A DNA stretch of 20,203 nucleotides from Bacteroidales bacterium H10. GTDB taxonomy: Bacteria; Bacteroidota; Bacteroidia; Bacteroidales; Muribaculaceae. Position 1 is the first letter of the stretch; every line of letters starts with the position of its first letter. Under the pieces are notes generated by a model. That model was not told where the DNA came from, ran no database searches, and saw only the letters and a program-made list of their open reading frames with translations. This document shows, one piece after another, positions 17,201 through 20,203 of this stretch. The position numbers and the translations under genes are program-made. Location: positions 1 through 20,203 of the forward strand of contig DAAV01000048.1 in the NCBI GenBank assembly GCA_001701295.1, read 5' to 3'.

Positions 17201-19202
17201 TACTATGGGAATAGACCATATTTTTGTAGATGAATGTCATGCGTTCAAAAATTTAATGCTGCAGACACGCCATACAAGGGTTGCGGGCATCGGAAACACC
17301 AAAGGCTCACAAAGGGCGATGAACCTGCTTATTGCAATCCGCGACATTCAGAGGCGCACAGGCCGTGACCTCGGAGCCACATTCCTGTCAGGCACGGTTG
17401 TTGTCAACGCTCTTACCGAGCTGTATGTGATGTTCAAGTATATGCGTCCGCAGGAGCTCAAGAAACAGCGGATAAGCTGCTTCGATGCGTGGGCGGCAAT
17501 ATACACCGAGAAAAAGGCGGATTACGAGCTTGACGTCACTGGTAATATCAAGCGCAAAGAGCGTTTCCGTTCTTATATAAAGGTGCCGGAACTTGCCTCA
17601 TTCCTCCGTGAGATAACGGATTACCGCACAACGGACATGATTAACCTCGATGTTCCCGAAAAGAACGTGCGCTTCCTCTCCAATCCCCCGACAATCGAGC
17701 AGGAAGAAATGGCAGGGAGGCTTGTATCATTCGCCAAATCCGGAGAATGGGCTGACCTCGGTCTCGATATGCCCGAACCCGACAATCTCGACAAGGCGAA
17801 AATGCTTATAGCTACAAATGTAGCGAGGAAAATGGCTCTTGACATGAGGCTTCTCGGCGACAAGTTCAGCGACGACCCCGGCAACAAGGCTTCGATATGC
17901 GCAAGGACAGTCTATGACTACTATGTGCGCTCCAACGCCAACCGTGGCACACAGTTCATTTTCAGCGACCTTTCCACCTATAAACCCGGCGAGTGGAATA
18001 TCTATCAGGACATCAAGGACAAACTTGTGGCTCTCGGAATACCCTCGGAAGAAATACAGTTTATCCAGTGCGCCAAGACCGAAAGGGCGAGGAAGAAACT
18101 GTTCGCCGACATGAACAGCGGCAGGGTGCGTGTGCTTTTCGGCTCCACAACCATGTTAGGCACAGGCGTTAACGCCCAGGAACGAGCCGTGGCGGTACAT
18201 CATCTTGAGATACCCTGGCGACCGGCCGACATGGAGCAGCGTAACGGCAGGGCTGTCCGTAAGGGAAACACCGTGAAACTATGGGGTGGAAACACCGTTG
18301 ACATCGTTATTTACGGAACGGAGAAAACACTTGACGCCTATAAGTTTAACCTGTTGAAGAACAAGCAGATGTTCATAAACCAGATTAACAACGGCTCCAT
18401 TGCCGTGCGACGCATCGACGAGGACGGCATGGACGAGGAAAACGGCATGAACTTTGCCGAGTTCGTGGCAATCCTTTCCGGCAACACCGACCTTTTGAAA
18501 AAGGCGAAGCTCGACAACAGGATTATGCAGCTTGAAAAGGAACAGGCCATATTCAAAAAAGAAAGAGGCCGTGCGGAGCGCAAGATGACGGAGAATCAGA
18601 CAGCCATTGCAGCAGCAGAGGAACTGATTGCCAAAATGAATATGGACTACCGCTGTTTTGTTTCACGGAAAGATGATGCAGCAGTAACCCTCGTATCCGG
18701 CACTTTTGCCACACCGCAGGAAATCGGGCGAGAGCTTCACCGCATATCAAAGTCTTACCGGGGAACGGAACACAAAGCCGTCGGTTCTTATATGGGTTTG
18801 CCCATGACGGTAAGGAGCGAGTTTAATATTGCCGAAATGTTCGAGCGCAACATCTTCTTCATCGAGGGAGCAAGCGGACTCAAGTACCGATGCTCCCAAT
18901 CGGGATCGTTGCCACTCTCATTCGTGGAAGCCGCCGCATATCCCTATGCTGTCATGAAGCGTATGCCTGCCCGGATAGCTGAAAAAGAAAAGGATATAGC
19001 GAGACTGCGGGAAGAAATTCCGGTGTTGGAGGAAATTATAGACCGCAGATGGCCTAAAGCCCCGGAGCTTGAAACTCTCAAGGCTCAATGCCGGGAGTTG
19101 CAGCAGAAGATTGAGGAAGACCTCAAAAATGCCGAAAAAGGTATATCGCTGTCAGACGGTATCTCGCCTGACAAGCCGACAATTACCGAGGAAGCGGCAT
19201 GA
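14214..19202 (+). CDS. Giant DarB-like protein: N6-adenine methylase domain plus SF2 (SNF2-type) helicase (copy 2, complete)
   Basis: ATG at 14214 (MAYNKHKSF) is preferred, giving 1662 aa. An in-frame GTG at 14190 would add eight residues but overlaps the conserved GAGGGA of the leader. Numbering below is from the GTG. The methyltransferase domain has SAM motif I EPSAGIGG (137-144) and catalytic motif SNIPFGNF (N201-I-P-F204), an NPPF variant. The helicase has Walker A VGAGKT (GAGKT 848-852), DEAH-like box VDECH (D1014 to H1017), the C lobe [13 protein letters not shown] and motif VI QRNGRAVR (1350-1357). A coiled-coil-like C-terminus follows at about 1425-1480 and 1600-1660. Architecture matches phage P1 DarB and large methylase-helicases on conjugative elements, which guard transferred DNA against restriction. 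The precise role here is inferred. It lies between the ssb genes and parB. Confidence 0.9.
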   Translation: MAYNKHKSFEDNVKAIETALTVLSQKRKATEPEKETMSLYSGFGGIKEVLNIGTEKPIPQSMEETANRLLTVLGSFPTDKPQWCDTTIDSIKTSVLTAFYTPAFIINAVTRQIQSTFKTHGLTMRTFLEPSAGIGGFLPVAMNGTKSYAFEKDTLTGIILSLLNDDTETYTAGFESIGEQRLEHTSFDVIASNIPFGNFRVFDADLWKKGGIHEQSTKTIHNYFFVKAMELLNEGGLLAFVTSRGIADTPGNKFVREYLVNNANLISAVRLPDNIFMQTGGIEVGSDLFIFQKDTAKSGPTSREAMFLQTSKEKHGEENTEPSNRLFTMPKTTLSTDSRIVKNQYGKLTRRYSWSGGEASMADYLAAILKYDFERNYRPGLFSNPGIGRQAQMSLFGDLDIASAKGRRGYTGEMPEWFKEGALVVFEGQVGTLEYRKSTHYEDIAVDFVPVDNGSVNIERANDYMPLRGVYFELSNKEREEKTEQSELRERLNSLYDAFTAKWGFFHDNDNKEFIALDSLGNEVLTLEMAVGREIYKSDIMREPVAFKKTDTSVRLLPMEALASSLNYHGQVNIDYMCKTAAMTEDEITEALKKEIFYNPVTDCWEHKGRFIGGDIVTKLRDVSELLPFLDERKRSFAEISAKALSDALPEPVPYEELDINMGERWIDPKLYASFASYLFGVDAELMYFDINDTYLLRLTGYSAVAYNTYSVRNCNGEDMFVYALQDTVPEFTKEVYINGEKTRVADEDAIQEAAAKIQEIRSTFRDWLDRQPLPVRDRLVAEYNSRFNCYVRPSYDGSAQTFPGLTLEHFPYDSLYPSQKDAVWMIKQNDGGICWHEVGAGKTMIMCVAAYEMKRLGIVNKPMIIGLKSNVHEIADTFRKAYPMAKILYPGREDFTPANRKEIFSQIKNNNWDCVILTHDQFSKIPQSQETMAAIFREELSDVERCLEVLENSTMRYRSSKMQTGLEKRQENLTAKLAELRHDIDQRKDNTLDFNTMGIDHIFVDECHAFKNLMLQTRHTRVAGIGNTKGSQRAMNLLIAIRDIQRRTGRDLGATFLSGTVVVNALTELYVMFKYMRPQELKKQRISCFDAWAAIYTEKKADYELDVTGNIKRKERFRSYIKVPELASFLREITDYRTTDMINLDVPEKNVRFLSNPPTIEQEEMAGRLVSFAKSGEWADLGLDMPEPDNLDKAKMLIATNVARKMALDMRLLGDKFSDDPGNKASICARTVYDYYVRSNANRGTQFIFSDLSTYKPGEWNIYQDIKDKLVALGIPSEEIQFIQCAKTERARKKLFADMNSGRVRVLFGSTTMLGTGVNAQERAVAVHHLEIPWRPADMEQRNGRAVRKGNTVKLWGGNTVDIVIYGTEKTLDAYKFNLLKNKQMFINQINNGSIAVRRIDEDGMDEENGMNFAEFVAILSGNTDLLKKAKLDNRIMQLEKEQAIFKKERGRAERKMTENQTAIAAAEELIAKMNMDYRCFVSRKDDAAVTLVSGTFATPQEIGRELHRISKSYRGTEHKAVGSYMGLPMTVRSEFNIAEMFERNIFFIEGASGLKYRCSQSGSLPLSFVEAAAYPYAVMKRMPARIAEKEKDIARLREEIPVLEEIIDRRWPKAPELETLKAQCRELQQKIEEDLKNAEKGISLSDGISPDKPTITEEAA

Positions 19203-19226
19203 CATCACCATATATCTGACTTTTAT

Positions 19227-19265
19227 TCCCTGTCCGGTTGTGAAGCCAGGCAGGGATTTATTTTG
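19227..19265 (+). terminator. Rho-independent terminator of darB2
   Basis: Stem TCCCTGTC/GGCAGGGA (19227-19234 with 19249-19256, one G-U), 14-nt loop, followed by TTTATTTTG. Begins 24 nt after the stop. Confidence 0.78.
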
Positions 19266-19402
19266 TCATTATGGCATTGAACTGCGGGGGCGCAGCAGCC
19301 TCTTTTAACACATAGCCTTTTCAAAAAAATGCTTTATACCCTTTTTAGCCTTTTTGTTCTCTTTTATACCGCTGCGCCCCGACCCGGCATCCGCGTGGCT
19401 GA

Positions 19403-19465
19403 CTTTGAGCGAGAGACGGACTCGGCAATATTTCATGTTGCCCTGCCCGTCACTCGCTTTCAAAG
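19403..19465 (+). ncRNA. Long multi-segment hairpin, copy 2 of the repeated structured element (upstream of parB)
   Basis: Same layout as 11183-11244. Helices are CTTTG/CAAAG (19403-19407 with 19461-19465), AGCGAG/CTCGCT (19408-19413 with 19453-19458), GACGG/CCGTC (19415-19419 with 19447-19451), and GGCAAT/GTTGCC (19424-19429 with 19437-19442). It lies in the 790-bp non-coding stretch 19203-19990, about 310 nt before leader copy C. Flanks also resemble those of copy 1 (CGCCCC..CGGCATNC.CG just upstream, CTCCACTTA downstream). Confidence 0.65.
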
Positions 19466-19687
19466 CGGTAATCCGAAAAATGCCTGTCGGCCTCGAAGTC
19501 AGTACAGGCATAGGTTCCGTTTCCCTCCACTTACGCCCGTACTTCCATATCTTCGTTGACCGGCAATTTCCCTGATGGCTTACCTCTCATCCACACATGG
19601 ATGCCTCCCGCCCTTCTTCCCCTTCTATTTTCTATTGACAGGCTCCTTTTATATCGTGGATCAACTCCCTGAGCACCTGTTTCAGAT

Positions 19688-19707
19688 ATGCCGGGACATG
19701 CCGGGAC
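19688..19707. repeat. Tandem 10-bp repeat upstream of parB
   Basis: ATGCCGGGAC occurs twice in perfect tandem (19688-19697 and 19698-19707), with a 10-bp period that puts both copies on one DNA face. Possible operator or protein-binding site; function unknown. Confidence 0.6.
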
Positions 19708-19775
19708 ACTAATATCCATGTCCGAGAACAGTTATATCCTGTACGGCTTTACAGATACCGTCCGTGACGGTTGCC

Positions 19776-19952
19776 GTGATTTTTGAATCGGCGAAGTTAA
19801 GGCCGCTCGCGGATATGCCAAGGCCCGGCGGCAGCGTGACGGGGCTTCGCCCTGTCAGCCTTGTCGTAATCCACCTGTGCAGCGACCTTCCTGACTTGCC
19901 GAAAAAATCAGTCCGACAACCCTCCCGGAAGGAACTGATAAAAGTAAGGGAG
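19776..19952 (+). ncRNA. Structured leader, copy C (upstream of parB)
   Basis: Conserved block CGGCGAAGTTAAGG (19789-19802), outer helix GGAT/ATCC (19811-19814 with 19869-19872) and inner helix CAAGGC/GCCTTG (19819-19824 with 19858-19863). The apical hairpin is TGACGGGGC/GCCCTGTCA (19837-19845 with 19849-19857) with a TTC loop; its sequence differs from copies A and B while pairing is intact. The last helix is CTCCC/GGGAG (19922-19926 with 19948-19952). The parB-like ATG is 38 nt further on. Confidence 0.77.
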
Positions 19953-19990
19953 AAAAAACAATATTTATCAACATCTTAAAAGTCAAGATT

Positions 19991-20203
19991 ATGGAGACCA
20001 AAGCAGTCAGAAAAGAAAACGTATCACTCGCCCTCATTCAGCCGAGCGCATTCAACCCTCGCAAGACCTTTGACGAGGCAGCCCTCAAGGAACTCTCCGA
20101 CAGCATCGCCTCGCAGGGTGTCCTTCAGCAAATCGGCCTACGCCCCATTGCGGACACCGACCGCTACGAGATTATCTTCGGGGAGCGAAGATACCGTGCG
20201 TCC
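19991..20203 (+). CDS. parB: ParB/Spo0J-like partition protein, N-terminal part (cut by window end)
   Basis: 71 residues visible, no stop before the edge. NPRKTFDEAALKELSDSI followed by the GVLQQIGLRPI segment and FGERRYRA is the ParB N-terminal domain; GERRYRA is the arginine-rich box II that binds CTP in ParB proteins. A full protein would continue into an HTH domain. On mobile elements such proteins help segregation or act as regulators of transfer genes. The leader upstream (copy C) is of the same family as those of ssb2 and darB2, suggesting co-regulation. Confidence 0.88.
   Translation, partial: METKAVRKENVSLALIQPSAFNPRKTFDEAALKELSDSIASQGVLQQIGLRPIADTDRYEIIFGERRYRAS

Noticed and set aside
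19329..19575. Two overlapping plus-strand ORFs of 73-76 aa and a minus-strand ORF in the region before parB
   Set aside because: They overlap the covarying hairpin 19403-19465, contradict each other in frame and have no recognisable motifs. The region is better explained as structured non-coding sequence.
10241..19952. Reading the repeated leaders as a ParB centromere (parS cluster) or CRISPR-like array
   Set aside because: Units are about 175 nt, always on the same strand and always just before genes. Pairing is kept while sequence changes, and there are no short identical repeats with spacers. RNA leaders fit better.

Overview
The window looks like accessory DNA from a gut-type Bacteroidales (Bacteroides, Prevotella or Muribaculaceae class). 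The evidence is an RteC-like and an RteB-like regulator of the CTnDOT type, a Bacteroidetes-style tyrosine integrase, a promoter matching the Bacteroides TTTG / TAnnTTTG consensus, and very large methylase-helicase (DarB-like) proteins of the kind carried on Bacteroidales conjugative elements. No rRNA, tRNA or CRISPR array was seen.

Layout. Positions 1-2124 are the C-terminal part of one giant DarB-like helicase, cut by the window edge. It is followed by a small excisionase-like HTH gene (2194-2505). An rteC-like gene (minus strand) and an rteB-like gene (plus strand) diverge from a motif-rich intergenic region. Next comes a tyrosine integrase (5444-6886), preceded by a duplicated 28-bp motif and followed by a strong hairpin. 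This block reads as the regulation and integration end of one mobile element. An AbiE toxin-antitoxin operon on the minus strand (7106-8706) follows, with its own promoter and a candidate operator. Then comes a roughly 930-bp stretch without a convincing gene.

From 9727 to the end, all genes are on the plus strand: ssb1, two small unknown genes, ssb2, a 56-aa ORF, two more unknown genes, a second full-length DarB-like gene (14214-19202), and the start of a ParB-like gene (19991 onward, cut by the edge). This resembles the DNA-maintenance and anti-restriction module of an integrative/conjugative element or plasmid. Whether it belongs to the same element as the first half, or is a second related element next to it, cannot be decided from the window. 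Two DarB paralogues on either side of an integrase suggest accretion of two related elements.

Most notable signal. Five plus-strand operons in the second half (orf 10444, ssb2, orf 12733, darB2, parB) are each preceded by a roughly 160-185-nt leader with the same nested fold: outer helix, inner helix, apical hairpin. Several helices change sequence between copies but keep pairing. A second, different structured element of about 62 nt occurs twice (11183-11244 and 19403-19465), upstream of the ssb2 and parB leaders, again with compensatory changes. This looks like an element-wide RNA-based or leader-based control system. I cannot tell from the sequence alone whether it is already catalogued.
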